A DNA stretch of 17,698 nucleotides. It comes from JBMTVN01 sp046047235 (GTDB lineage Bacteria > Verrucomicrobiota > Verrucomicrobiia > Limisphaerales > JAHDYP01). Each line of letters begins with the position of its first letter. The stretch's first letter is position 1. The position numbers and the translations under genes are program-made. The notes below the pieces were generated by a model. The model had not been told where the DNA came from, searched no databases, and worked only from the letters and a program-made list of their open reading frames with translations. The stretch covers positions 1 through 17,698 of the forward strand of contig JBJOII010000096.1 of assembly GCA_046047235.1 (NCBI GenBank), read 5' to 3'. This document shows positions 6,552 to 14,010 of the stretch, piece after piece.

Positions 6552-7874
6552 ATGCCCATCCCTCCCCCAACCGACCGCCAGGCCCGCCTCATCTGGCTCG
6601 CCGTCTCCGCCATTGCCCTCACGGTCATTATCACTTTCCTTGGCCTGCTCGTCTGGGGCACCGGCCAAGTCCTCGCTGTCCTCTCCCCCGTCCTCTGGCC
6701 CCTCGCCATCGCAGGTGTCCTCGCCTACCTGCTCGACCCCATCGTCGATCTACTCGAAACCAAACGCCTGCCCCGAACCCGAGCCATCATCGTCGTCTTC
6801 GCCCTCGCAGCCACGCTCTTCCTCGGCCTGCTCGGTAGCGTCGTTCCCACAGTGGTCAGGGAAGCCCGTGACCTCACGGAAGAAATGCCAAGTTACGCCA
6901 ATCGCCTCCAGGAACGTGTCGATGGCTGGATGACGAATACCAATAGCCTCCTCCGCCGCACCCTCAAGCTCCTGCCCGGCCTGGACTCCAACCCGCAAAC
7001 AGAAAATACCGAAACCAACAGCCCAAGCCCCAGCGAAACCAGCCTGACAGAAGAACCACAGATCGCCAGCACAGATACCCCAGCAACCGCCATAACACCC
7101 ACAACGGAATCCAACCAACCACCGACACCTACCAGTGACCCCGGATTCTGGAACCAGCTCGTCGCCGCCGGCCACGTCCAGTCAGCCACCCGCTGGCTCG
7201 CCAGCCTCCTGCCCACCCTCGGCAGCTGGCTCTTCGGCGAAGTCACCCGCGTCGCCTCCTGGTTCGGTGTCCTCGCCGGACTCGCCCTCATCCCCGTCTA
7301 CCTTTTCTACTTCCTCCTCGAAAAGAAAGGCATCAGCTCCCAGTGGACCCACTACCTCCCAGTGGCTGACTCCAAATTCAAACAGGAACTCGCCTTCGTC
7401 CTCGGCTCCATCAATGACTACCTCATCGCCTTCTTCCGCGGCCAGGTGCTGGTCGCACTCTGCGATGGGGTTCTCTATGCCATCGGGTTCCTCGCCATCG
7501 GCCTCCCCATGGCCGTCCTCATCGGCGTCGTCGCCAGTGTCCTCACCATCATCCCCTACATCGGCTCAATCATCACCTGCGGCGCCGCCATCCTCATCGC
7601 CGCCGTCCACTTCGGCGATATCCTGCACCCCCTGCTCGCAGTATCTGTCTTCGCCGTGGTCCAAGTCCTCGAAGGCTTCGTCATCCAACCCAAGATCGTC
7701 GGTGACCGCGTAGGCCTCCACCCCCTCACCATCATCATCGCCCTCATGGTCGGAACCTCCCTCTTCGGCGGCGTCCTCGGAGGCATCCTCGCCATCCCTT
7801 TCACCGCCGCCGCGCGAGTGCTCATGTTCCGCTACGTCTGGCGAACCCCTGCTCCGGAAAACTCCCCAAGTTAG
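6552..7874 (+). CDS. AI-2E family (PerM-like) polytopic membrane transporter
   Basis: A 440-residue membrane protein of the AI-2E/PerM (formerly UPF0118) family. Members have been linked to autoinducer-2 export or to Na+(Li+)/H+ exchange, so the substrate here is unknown. Hydrophobic segments lie at about 13-36, 38-62, 78-100, 236-256, 298-319, 320-352, 356-374 and 391-425. Family motifs include YLFYFLLEKK (250-259), INDYLIAFFRGQ (287-298), LTIIPYIGSI (331-340), EGFVIQPKIVG (374-384) and LHPLTIIIALMVG (389-401). A low-complexity Thr/Ser/Pro/Glu-rich insert of about 50 residues (146-198) interrupts the soluble domain after the third span. The ATG at 6552 lies one base after the proC stop and gives a normal N-terminus; an in-frame upstream start inside proC is less likely. 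Confidence 0.9.
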   Translation: MPIPPPTDRQARLIWLAVSAIALTVIITFLGLLVWGTGQVLAVLSPVLWPLAIAGVLAYLLDPIVDLLETKRLPRTRAIIVVFALAATLFLGLLGSVVPTVVREARDLTEEMPSYANRLQERVDGWMTNTNSLLRRTLKLLPGLDSNPQTENTETNSPSPSETSLTEEPQIASTDTPATAITPTTESNQPPTPTSDPGFWNQLVAAGHVQSATRWLASLLPTLGSWLFGEVTRVASWFGVLAGLALIPVYLFYFLLEKKGISSQWTHYLPVADSKFKQELAFVLGSINDYLIAFFRGQVLVALCDGVLYAIGFLAIGLPMAVLIGVVASVLTIIPYIGSIITCGAAILIAAVHFGDILHPLLAVSVFAVVQVLEGFVIQPKIVGDRVGLHPLTIIIALMVGTSLFGGVLGGILAIPFTAAARVLMFRYVWRTPAPENSPS

Positions 7875-8066
7875 GGCCCTCTACCCAACCCGCCTCCGGG
7901 CCTAAAACGCGGAAAAAACAAGAAATTCACAGACACAATTCCAGAAAGCCTAAAATCCGCCCCCACCCCATAACCAATAACCGATATCCCATCTCCCTCC
8001 CGCCCGCAGTGCCCACCCCCTAAACTCCCGGCTACCAACTCCTGCGTGCCGCCCGCCAAGCACCAA
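7875..8066. other. Convergent gap between the AI-2E gene and prfA
   Basis: 192 bases where two genes converge. A loose GC stem can be drawn from the AI-2E stop region (TTAGGGCCC at about 7871-7879 with GGGCCTAA about 20 bases on), but it has one bulge and no T-run. An 80-codon minus-strand ORF overlapping here shows no family features. No clear terminator is seen for either gene. Confidence 0.5.
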
Positions 8067-9155
8067 TCAAACGTTCTTCGCAGAAACCTCAGCCAACCGC
8101 TCACGCAGATCATACCCCATTAAACCCTCCAGCAAATCGTCCAACTCCCCGTCCATCACCGCCGGCAAGTTGTAAAGGGTCAGCTCAATCCGATGATCCG
8201 TCACCCGGTTCTGAGGGTAATTGTAAGTGCGAATCCGCTCACTCCGCTTGCCACCCTTCAACTGGTTGGAACGCAAAGCCGAATAACGGTTATGCTCCTC
8301 CTCCCGCTTCACCTCCAATAACCTCGACCGTAATACGGTCATCGCCCGCTGCTTGTTCTTCTGCTGAGAACGCCCATCCGCACACCGCACAATCGTCCCG
8401 GTCGGCTTGTGAATAATCTGCACCGCACTGTCCGTCGTGTTCACCCCCTGCCCCCCAGGCCCCGACGCCCGACACACGCTGATCTCCAGTTCATCAGGCT
8501 TCAGCACCAAGTCCACTTCCTCCGCCTCAGGCAAAACCGCCACCGTCACTGTGCTCGTGTGAATCCGCCCCTGCGCCTCCGTCGCCGGAACACGCTGAAC
8601 CCGGTGCGGCCCACTCTCATACTTCAGTCGACGATACACCTCCTGCCCGGAAACGTTCATCGTCACATCCTTCATCCCCCCTAAATCCGAGGCACTGGAA
8701 TCCAAAACCTCAATCTTCCAACCCTGCGACTCCGCATACCGCGTATACATGCGAAACAAATCGGCCACAAATAACGCCGCCTCCGCACCCCCAGCAGCAG
8801 CCCGAATCTCCAGAATGGTGTTCCTCGAATCCGCCGGATCCTCCGGCAAAATGCCCCGCTGAACCTCCAACCGCAAACGCTGCTCCTCCGCCTCCAATCG
8901 GACAATCTCCTCACGCGCCATCTGCCCCAACTCGCTGTCCGCCGACTCAGACTGCAGAAGCTCCCGGTTCCCCTCCAAATCCGACAAAGCTTTCAACAAC
9001 GCCCGCCCCGCCTCACTGCAGGTCTTCAACCGGGCATGCTCACGCCCAAGCTCCTGAAACCGGGCCGGATTCGCAAAGGTCTTCTCGTCACTCAGCTCCC
9101 GCTCCACCTCAGCCAACCGACGCGAAAACCGCTCAATATGCGGTGTCAGATCCAT
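8067..9155 (-). CDS. prfA: Peptide chain release factor 1
   Basis: RF1 reads UAA and UAG in the ribosomal A site and triggers release of the finished protein. The 362-residue length is normal. The tripeptide anticodon PAT is at 190-192 within HRVQRVPATEAQGRIHTS, identifying RF1 rather than RF2, which has SPF. The catalytic GGQ is at 234-236. Its surroundings read SGPGGQGVNTTDSAV, with Pro and Gly where E. coli has Ala and His (GAGGQHVN), a conservative family variation. The C-terminal KGGKRSERIRTYNYPQNRVTDHRI is strongly conserved. The ATG at 9153-9155 gives the full N-terminal helical domain but lies nine bases from a 14-bp hairpin and has no Shine-Dalgarno site. It lies downstream of rpmE on the same strand. 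No prmC (RF methyltransferase) gene follows in the window. Confidence 0.96.
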   Translation of the reverse strand: MDLTPHIERFSRRLAEVERELSDEKTFANPARFQELGREHARLKTCSEAGRALLKALSDLEGNRELLQSESADSELGQMAREEIVRLEAEEQRLRLEVQRGILPEDPADSRNTILEIRAAAGGAEAALFVADLFRMYTRYAESQGWKIEVLDSSASDLGGMKDVTMNVSGQEVYRRLKYESGPHRVQRVPATEAQGRIHTSTVTVAVLPEAEEVDLVLKPDELEISVCRASGPGGQGVNTTDSAVQIIHKPTGTIVRCADGRSQQKNKQRAMTVLRSRLLEVKREEEHNRYSALRSNQLKGGKRSERIRTYNYPQNRVTDHRIELTLYNLPAVMDGELDDLLEGLMGYDLRERLAEVSAKNV

Positions 9156-9157
9156 AT

Positions 9158-9201
9158 AAAAAGCATCCGCCCGCAGCGACTACAAAGCGCTGCGGGCGGA
9201 T
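9158..9201 (-). terminator. Hairpin plus T-run between rpmE and prfA (intrinsic terminator or attenuator)
   Basis: The perfect 14-base inverted repeat ATCCGCCCGCAGCG / CGCTGCGGGCGGAT (9165-9178 and 9188-9201) has a 9-base loop. On the minus strand it is followed by GC and five T, the layout of an intrinsic terminator for rpmE. The T-run ends four bases before the prfA start codon, so the structure could also control prfA transcription or translation. Confidence 0.82.
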
Positions 9202-9215
9202 TCCCTGAAAAAAAG

Positions 9216-9467
9216 CTACTTCTTCTTCTTCTTCGCCATAGCCTCGGCACGGGCAGCCTGAGCCGCCTGCGTCTTCGCCATGCGCTGCTGGAATTGGTCC
9301 ACCCGACCCGCCGTATCCACAAATTTCTGCTGGCCCGTGTAAAAAGGATGGCAAGCGTTGCAAATACCCAGCAGGACGGACGAACGCGTGGACCGGGTCT
9401 GAATCACGTTGCCACACGCGCAACGCATCTCACTGTCCACATACTTCGGATGGATGTTCTCTCTCAT
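9216..9467 (-). CDS. rpmE: Large-subunit ribosomal protein bL31 (zinc-binding form)
   Basis: bL31 bridges the two ribosomal subunits near the central protuberance. The 83-residue protein begins MRENIHPKY, as in typical bL31. It keeps four cysteines, C16 and C18 in RCACGN and C36 and C39 in CNACHPFYTG, so it is the zinc-binding (C+) type. GRVDQF marks the conserved C-terminal part. A tail of about 20 residues, rich in Ala and Gln and ending in five lysines coded by a run of AAG triplets, extends beyond the E. coli protein. The ATG at 9465-9467 was chosen because the frame upstream encodes unrelated hydrophobic residues. prfA follows after a hairpin, so the two share a strand and possibly a transcript. 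Confidence 0.95.
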   Translation of the reverse strand: MRENIHPKYVDSEMRCACGNVIQTRSTRSSVLLGICNACHPFYTGQQKFVDTAGRVDQFQQRMAKTQAAQAARAEAMAKKKKK

Positions 9468-9481
9468 AACAAAGGCCAGAC

Positions 9482-9509
9482 AAATTAGCAGCCGGCCCGC
9501 CGGTATCAA
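9482..9509 (-). promoter_or_regulatory. Candidate promoter of rpmE
   Basis: On the minus strand TTGATA (9504-9509) and TAATTT (9482-9487) are separated by 16 bases. The spacer holds the GC-rich palindrome CCGGC-CC-GCCGG. If real, transcription would start only a few bases before the rpmE ATG, giving a nearly leaderless message. The -10 match is weak, so this is tentative. Confidence 0.3.
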
Positions 9510-9757
9510 GTGAATATTTATCACGCTTGACACTCCGATGGCTCTGCTCCACTTTCCACCCCGTAGCCCGCAAGTCACTCTTGCCGGTCAGGCTCCGGAC
9601 GCGGCAGTTCCTTCTGCCCCCCCCACATCACCGTTGCAGTGGGCGCGCCAGCTAAGCCACCCCCCAATAGCCAAATACTGCATTTGCCGATTTAATCTAA
9701 TACCCGCTCCAGTAACAGCGGCCTCAGTAGACTCCCGACTCTCAACTCCTCACAACC
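9510..9757. other. Divergent region between rpmE and rho, probable rho leader
   Basis: Most of the 290-base gap between rpmE and rho. It has no credible ORF; a 104-codon plus-strand frame crossing into rho has no family features. A perfect TTGACA at 9526-9531 on the plus strand lacks a -10 at the right distance. A TCTAAT at 9696-9701 resembles a -10 for rho but lacks a good -35. A long structured leader for rho is possible but nothing decisive is visible. Confidence 0.4.
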
Positions 9758-11521
9758 ATGCCAAGACCCCCCAAAAAAACCGTCCGCCGCCCCCGTACCA
9801 CCGTCAAAAAAGAAGTGGTCGAAGACGAAGGCGAAATCTGGCGCCCCGGTGACGGCGCCCCCAAAGAAAGCACACCCGCCAAAGCCACACCCGCACCAGC
9901 ACCAACACCGACCCCCTCACCCCAAACTCCCCCTCCCCCAGCCATACCTCAGTCCGTGTCAGAACCGCTCGTCAAACCCGAACAACCCACCCCCGCTAAA
10001 GCAGAAAGACCACGACGCGAACCCATCTCCCGCGGAGGTGCTACCCGCGAACCTGTCGCCCGCGAACCCATCTCCCGCGAACCCGCCCAACAGCCACAGG
10101 CAGAAACCCAAAACCAACCAGAAGGACAAGGACAACAACAACTCTTCCCCCGACGCCACGAAGGCCAGCACCGCCACCACCAGGCCGTTCAACACCGACA
10201 CCGCCACGGAGGACAACAACAACCCCCACGCCCACCCCAAAACCAGGCACCACCCCCTCCCCCAGTCAATATCAGTCACCTCCAGGCAGCCTCTATCGCC
10301 GAACTCACCCAAATGGCCAAAACCATGGGGATCGAGAACTTCGGCACGATGAAAAAACAGGAGCTCATCTACGCCATCCTCCAGCACAACGCCGAGCGCG
10401 GTGGCACCCTGTTCGCCGATGGCGTGCTCGAAATCCTGCCCGAAGGCTTCGGCTTCCTCCGCTCGCAGAGCTTCAACTACCTGCCCTGCCCGGAAGATAT
10501 TTACGTCTCCCCCTCCCAAATCCGCCGCTTCGACCTCCAAACAGGTGACGTCATCTACGGCCAAATCCGCCCCCCAAAAGAAAAGGAACGCTTCTTCGCC
10601 CTCCTCAAAGTGGAAAAGGTCGGCCACGAAGAACCCGATAAGGCCAAAGATAAAACCCACTTCGATAACCTCACCCCGCTCTTCCCCAATCAACGCTTCG
10701 TGCTCGAAAGCAACCCGGAAGAGATGTCCACCAGAATCCTCGACCTCGTCTGCCCCATCGGTAAAGGCACCCGCGGCCTCATCGTCGCACCTCCGCGTAC
10801 CGGCAAAACCGTCCTGCTCCAAAAGGTCGCCAACGCCATCATCAAAAATTCCCCGGATACTTACCTGTTCATCCTCCTCATCGATGAACGCCCCGAGGAA
10901 GTAACAGACATGGAACGCACCTGCCGCCCGGCAGAAGTCGTCAGCTCCACCTTCGATGAACCGCCGGAACGCCACGTCCAAGTCGCCGAAATGGTGATCG
11001 AAAAAGCCCGCCGTATGGTGGAACACAAAAAAGACGTCGTCATCCTGCTCGACTCCATCACCCGCCTCGCCCGCGCCTATAACACCGTCCAGCCTCACTC
11101 CGGCAAAATCCTCTCCGGCGGCGTGGACGCAAACGCGCTGCACAAACCAAAACGCTTCTTCGGCGCCGCCCGTAATATCGAAGAAGGTGGATCACTCACG
11201 ATCCTCGCAACGGCCCTCGTCGATACCGGATCCCGCATGGACGAAGTCATCTTCGAAGAATTCAAGGGGACGGGCAATATGGAGGTCCACCTCGACCGCG
11301 CCCTCGTCGACCGACGCATCTTCCCCAGTATCAACGTGGAACGCTCCGGCACCCGGAAAGAGGAACTCCTCTACCACCCCGACGAATACTCCCGCGTGGT
11401 CATCCTCCGCCGCGCCCTCACCGGCGTGCCCCCCGTGGAAGCCATGGAACTCATCCTCGGCAAACTCAAAAAGAGCACCAGCAATATCGAGTTTCTGCTC
11501 GGCATGTCCGTCCCAAGCTGA
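9758..11521 (+). CDS. rho: Transcription termination factor Rho with a long disordered N-terminal extension
   Basis: Rho is the hexameric RNA helicase that ends untranslated transcripts. At 587 residues it is much longer than the 419 residues of E. coli Rho. The excess is an N-terminal low-complexity stretch (1-172) rich in Pro, Gln, Arg and His, including five tandem pentapeptides of the REPIS type at 87-111. Then come a Rho-N helical domain (about 173-211), the cold-shock RNA-binding domain (about 215-290), and the RecA-like ATPase. Motifs: Walker A APPRTGKT (344-351), DERPEEVTDME (376-386), VVSSTFDEPPERHVQVAEM, Walker B VVILLDSITR (427-436), GGSL near 477-480, FKGTGNMEVHLDR (502-514, with R514 aligned to the E. 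coli arginine finger), and SGTRKEELL. The ATG at 9758 begins MPRPPKK and lacks a Shine-Dalgarno site. A strong intrinsic terminator follows. Confidence 0.96.
   Translation: MPRPPKKTVRRPRTTVKKEVVEDEGEIWRPGDGAPKESTPAKATPAPAPTPTPSPQTPPPPAIPQSVSEPLVKPEQPTPAKAERPRREPISRGGATREPVAREPISREPAQQPQAETQNQPEGQGQQQLFPRRHEGQHRHHQAVQHRHRHGGQQQPPRPPQNQAPPPPPVNISHLQAASIAELTQMAKTMGIENFGTMKKQELIYAILQHNAERGGTLFADGVLEILPEGFGFLRSQSFNYLPCPEDIYVSPSQIRRFDLQTGDVIYGQIRPPKEKERFFALLKVEKVGHEEPDKAKDKTHFDNLTPLFPNQRFVLESNPEEMSTRILDLVCPIGKGTRGLIVAPPRTGKTVLLQKVANAIIKNSPDTYLFILLIDERPEEVTDMERTCRPAEVVSSTFDEPPERHVQVAEMVIEKARRMVEHKKDVVILLDSITRLARAYNTVQPHSGKILSGGVDANALHKPKRFFGAARNIEEGGSLTILATALVDTGSRMDEVIFEEFKGTGNMEVHLDRALVDRRIFPSINVERSGTRKEELLYHPDEYSRVVILRRALTGVPPVEAMELILGKLKKSTSNIEFLLGMSVPS
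10016..10090 (+). repeat. Five tandem 15-base units inside the rho N-terminal extension
   Basis: Five in-frame 15-base units encode REPIS, RGGAT, REPVA, REPIS and REPAQ. The 18-base string GCGAACCCATCTCCCGCG occurs identically at 10017-10034 and 10062-10079, so the array probably grew by local duplication and is expected to vary in copy number between relatives. Confidence 0.85.
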
Positions 11522-11548
11522 TCCCGCATCACAAGATCATTCACCCCC

Positions 11549-11584
11549 AAAAAGCCGTGCCTCCCCCAAAGGTGCGGCTTTTTT
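11549..11584 (+). terminator. Intrinsic terminator downstream of rho
   Basis: A hairpin begins 28 bases after the rho stop. AAAAAGCCG pairs with CGGCTTTTT, extended by five inner pairs, two of them G-T wobbles, around a loop of about seven bases. It ends in a six-T run at 11579-11584. The flanking A-run makes it potentially active in both directions, but the only gene ending here is rho. Confidence 0.85.
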
Positions 11585-11722
11585 AATGTAAAACCACCCC
11601 TACACCATTCCTAATCCTCTCCCTCAGCAGAGCTTCAAACTGCAGCCGGATAACCTGTGCGTCAGGATTAACATTGATTGTCATTTTGACAGCAAGTTAC
11701 GTTGCGGCATTGTAAAAGACCT
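11585..11722 (+). promoter_or_regulatory. Upstream region of the lipoprotein-resB-ccsA unit with a candidate promoter
   Basis: The 138-base gap contains a perfect -35 TTGACA (11686-11691) with TGTAAA (11711-11716) 19 bases further on, a long spacer. Transcription would start close to the ATG at 11723, suggesting a nearly leaderless message. The -35 is half of the small inverted repeat TGTCA-TTT-TGACA (11679-11691), which could be an operator. Tentative. Confidence 0.35.
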
Positions 11723-12865
11723 ATGCGGATGATCCTGAAACTCCTCTCCAATACCGGCTCCTCACGGAATTCGGCCCTCCTCCTCCTCACCCCGCTCCTC
11801 CTGCTCACGGCCTGTGACAAGCAGAGCCCCCAAACCTACACCGTCTCCAAAACCAGCACGCCACCCCCCACTCCCTCCGCATCCGCTCCCGATCCGCACG
11901 CCGGAATGCAAACCGGCGCCCACGGCGGCATGCCCACCCCCAAGATGAACTGGACAGCCCCCAAAGGCTGGCAGGAACTCGGCCCCTCCGAAATGAGCCC
12001 CGCTAACTTCGCCATCTCGAACGATGTCGGACAAGCCTCGGTCTCGATCATCTCCCTCCCCGGCAAAATCGCCAGCGAACTCGACGTCATCAATATCTTC
12101 CGCGAACGCTTCAACCTCGCCCCGCTCGACCAGGCCGGACTCGATGACCTCGCCGAATCCACGCCCATCGGTAAAGGCCAAGGCAACCTCTACGACATGT
12201 TCTCCGAAGCCGACGCCAGCCAGCCAGCCGGACGCGTGCTGGTCGCAATCCTCGACCAGGCCGCTTTTACCTACTACATCCGCATGACCGGTGATGCCCC
12301 GGCAGTCGAAAACTCCAAGCCCGGCTTCAAGGACTTCCTCAAAACGCTCGAAATCGAAGAAGTCGCCATCCCCATGATGGGTAACCTCCCAGCCTCCCAC
12401 CCCCCAATCGGCACGCCCTCCACCGGCACCGCCCCAGCAGCACCCGCCGCCGGAGGCGCCAACCTCCCAGAATGGCAGGTCCCTGCAGGATGGACCGCCC
12501 AAACCGCCCCCAGAATGGTGCTCGCCCGCTTCTCCGCCGGATCAGGTGACCAAACAGTCGATATCGCCATCAGTAACTTCCCCGGTGATGTCGGCGGAGC
12601 CGCCGCCAATGTCAACCGCTGGCGCGGCCAAGTCGGCCTCCCCCCCGTCCCCGAAGCGGAAGCCATCCAGTCGCTCGAAACCATCACCACCAGCGACGGC
12701 GAAGCCCAAATCCTCGATATCACCGGCAATAAACGCATGATCGGCGCCATCGTCCCCCGCAACGGCAGCACCTGGTTCTATAAACTCACCGGCGATACCC
12801 AAGGCGCCGAAGCCCAGAAAGCCGCCTTCATCGAGTTCCTCCGCAGCAGTAAACACCCCCAATAA
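11723..12865 (+). CDS. Lipoprotein with two related domains, coupled to cytochrome c biogenesis genes
   Basis: I do not recognise a named family. The 380-residue product has a lipoprotein signal: a basic start, a Leu-rich core and lipobox LLTA-C with C31 as the predicted lipidated residue. Asp at the next position would, by E. coli rules, favour the inner membrane. A Pro/Ser/Thr linker follows, with a His/Met-rich patch at 57-75 (PHAGM, AHGGM). Two similar domains follow, about 77-212 and 251-376. Each starts with W-x-x-P-x-GW, has a beta-rich part around a PG turn, an N-x-x-R-x-R motif, and ends with Y-x-(R/K)-(M/L)-TGD, a short helix and F-x-x-FL. An Ala/Pro linker joins them. The ATG at 11723 is preferred to a TTG at 11702. 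Its TAA overlaps the resB ATG by one base, so it probably acts with ResB/CcsA outside the cytoplasm, perhaps handling haem, metal or apocytochrome. Confidence 0.8.
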   Translation: MRMILKLLSNTGSSRNSALLLLTPLLLLTACDKQSPQTYTVSKTSTPPPTPSASAPDPHAGMQTGAHGGMPTPKMNWTAPKGWQELGPSEMSPANFAISNDVGQASVSIISLPGKIASELDVINIFRERFNLAPLDQAGLDDLAESTPIGKGQGNLYDMFSEADASQPAGRVLVAILDQAAFTYYIRMTGDAPAVENSKPGFKDFLKTLEIEEVAIPMMGNLPASHPPIGTPSTGTAPAAPAAGGANLPEWQVPAGWTAQTAPRMVLARFSAGSGDQTVDIAISNFPGDVGGAAANVNRWRGQVGLPPVPEAEAIQSLETITTSDGEAQILDITGNKRMIGAIVPRNGSTWFYKLTGDTQGAEAQKAAFIEFLRSSKHPQ

Positions 12866-14010
12866 TGAATAAGCTGTTCCGGCTCCTTACGTCGCTCCGA
12901 CTCACGGCCCTGCTCCTCACGCTGGCCATGGTGCTGGTCTTCCTCGGCACCATCGCCCAAAAAGACCAGGGCCTGTACGCCGTCCAAGACCACTACTTCC
13001 AAAGTCTCTTCGTCTTCTGGGCCCCCGGCGGCGGACGTCTCCAAATCCCCATCTTCCCCGGAGGCTACCTCATCGGTGGCCTCATGCTCCTCAACCTCAT
13101 ACTCGTCGGAACAAAAAAACTCCGCCCCTTCAAACCCAAACTGGGCCTCCTGCTCATCCACGCCGGACTCGTCCTGCTCCTCCTCGGACAGGTCTTCACC
13201 GATGCACTCTCCATCGAAAGCGCCATGCGCCTCAGTGAGGGCGAAACCAAAAACTACTCCGAAGACTTCCACGCCAACGAATTGGTCATCGTCGATACCA
13301 CCGACCCCGAACATAACCAGGTCACCGCCATCCCCGAGAAATTCGTGCGCAAAACCGGCGACCTCCCCACAGGCAACCTCCCCATCTCCCTCCACGTCAC
13401 GCAATACTGGCTGAACGCCGACCTCCTCACAAAACAGGTCACCGGCGCGATCGAATCCCCCGCCACCCAAGGTATCGGCATCGGTATCTGGATCGTCGGA
13501 AAACCCTCAACCACCTCAATGGATGAGCGGAACCTCCCCACCGCCATCGTCGAGGCCCGCAACGGCGACCAGACCATCGGCTCATGGCTGCTGTCCAGCG
13601 CCATCGCCCAACCCCAAGCCTTCTCCCACAACGGCCGCACCTACGAACTCGCCCTCCGACCCAAACGCCACTACGAACCCTTCTCCCTCACGCTGATCGA
13701 GTGCCGGCACGATGTCTATCCCGGAACGGAAATACCCAAAAACTTCAGCTCCCTCGTCACGCTCAATAACCCCGAAACCGGGGAAAACCGCGAAGTCAAA
13801 ATCTGGATGAACAATCCCCTCCGCTACGGTGGCAACACCTATTACCAATTCCAAATGGCCGCCGCCAACGGCAGCTCCACCCTTCAGGTGGTGCGTAATC
13901 CCAGCTGGCTCACACCCTACGTCTCCTGCACCCTGGTCGGCATCGGCCTGGTCTGGCAGTTCATGACTCACCTCCTCAAATTCCTCCGAAAAAGGTCCAA
14001 TGAAGCCTAA
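12865..14010 (+). CDS. resB: ResB-like cytochrome c biogenesis protein
   Basis: ResB (Ccs1) works with ResC/CcsA in System II cytochrome c maturation, where the pair moves haem across the inner membrane and attaches it to apocytochrome c. The 381-residue protein has the ResB layout: hydrophobic spans at about 11-30, 66-84 and 92-111, a large beta-rich extracytoplasmic domain (about 112-345), and a last span at about 351-371 ahead of a basic tail (LLKFLRKRS). The start LFRLLTSLRLTALLLTLAMV matches the usual first-helix pattern, and H99 in LLLIHAGLVLLLLG is a candidate haem-contact residue. The ATG at 12865 overlaps the stop of the lipoprotein gene (TAATG), and its own stop overlaps ccsA by 11 bases, giving three translationally linked genes. 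Confidence 0.9.
   Translation: MNKLFRLLTSLRLTALLLTLAMVLVFLGTIAQKDQGLYAVQDHYFQSLFVFWAPGGGRLQIPIFPGGYLIGGLMLLNLILVGTKKLRPFKPKLGLLLIHAGLVLLLLGQVFTDALSIESAMRLSEGETKNYSEDFHANELVIVDTTDPEHNQVTAIPEKFVRKTGDLPTGNLPISLHVTQYWLNADLLTKQVTGAIESPATQGIGIGIWIVGKPSTTSMDERNLPTAIVEARNGDQTIGSWLLSSAIAQPQAFSHNGRTYELALRPKRHYEPFSLTLIECRHDVYPGTEIPKNFSSLVTLNNPETGENREVKIWMNNPLRYGGNTYYQFQMAAANGSSTLQVVRNPSWLTPYVSCTLVGIGLVWQFMTHLLKFLRKRSNEA

Noticed and set aside
5669..6709. 346-codon minus-strand ORF opposite proC
   Set aside because: It is Gly/Asp/Glu-rich with no family motif and lies opposite a clear proC. Third-position C preference on the plus strand suppresses stops in this antisense frame.
7871..8113. 80-codon minus-strand ORF overlapping the prfA end
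   Set aside because: No motif, overlaps the prfA 3' end, and the codon pattern does not resemble neighbouring minus-strand genes.
9219..9233. Run of five AAG triplets as a microsatellite phase-variation tract
   Set aside because: It encodes the lysine tail of bL31 in frame; changes in multiples of three would not switch the gene, and basic tails are common in ribosomal proteins.
9526..9531. Perfect TTGACA as a rho promoter
   Set aside because: No -10-like hexamer at 15-19 bases downstream.
9959..11143. 394-codon minus-strand ORF opposite rho
   Set aside because: Phe/Asp/Glu/Gly-rich shadow of a well-supported rho with no recognisable domain.
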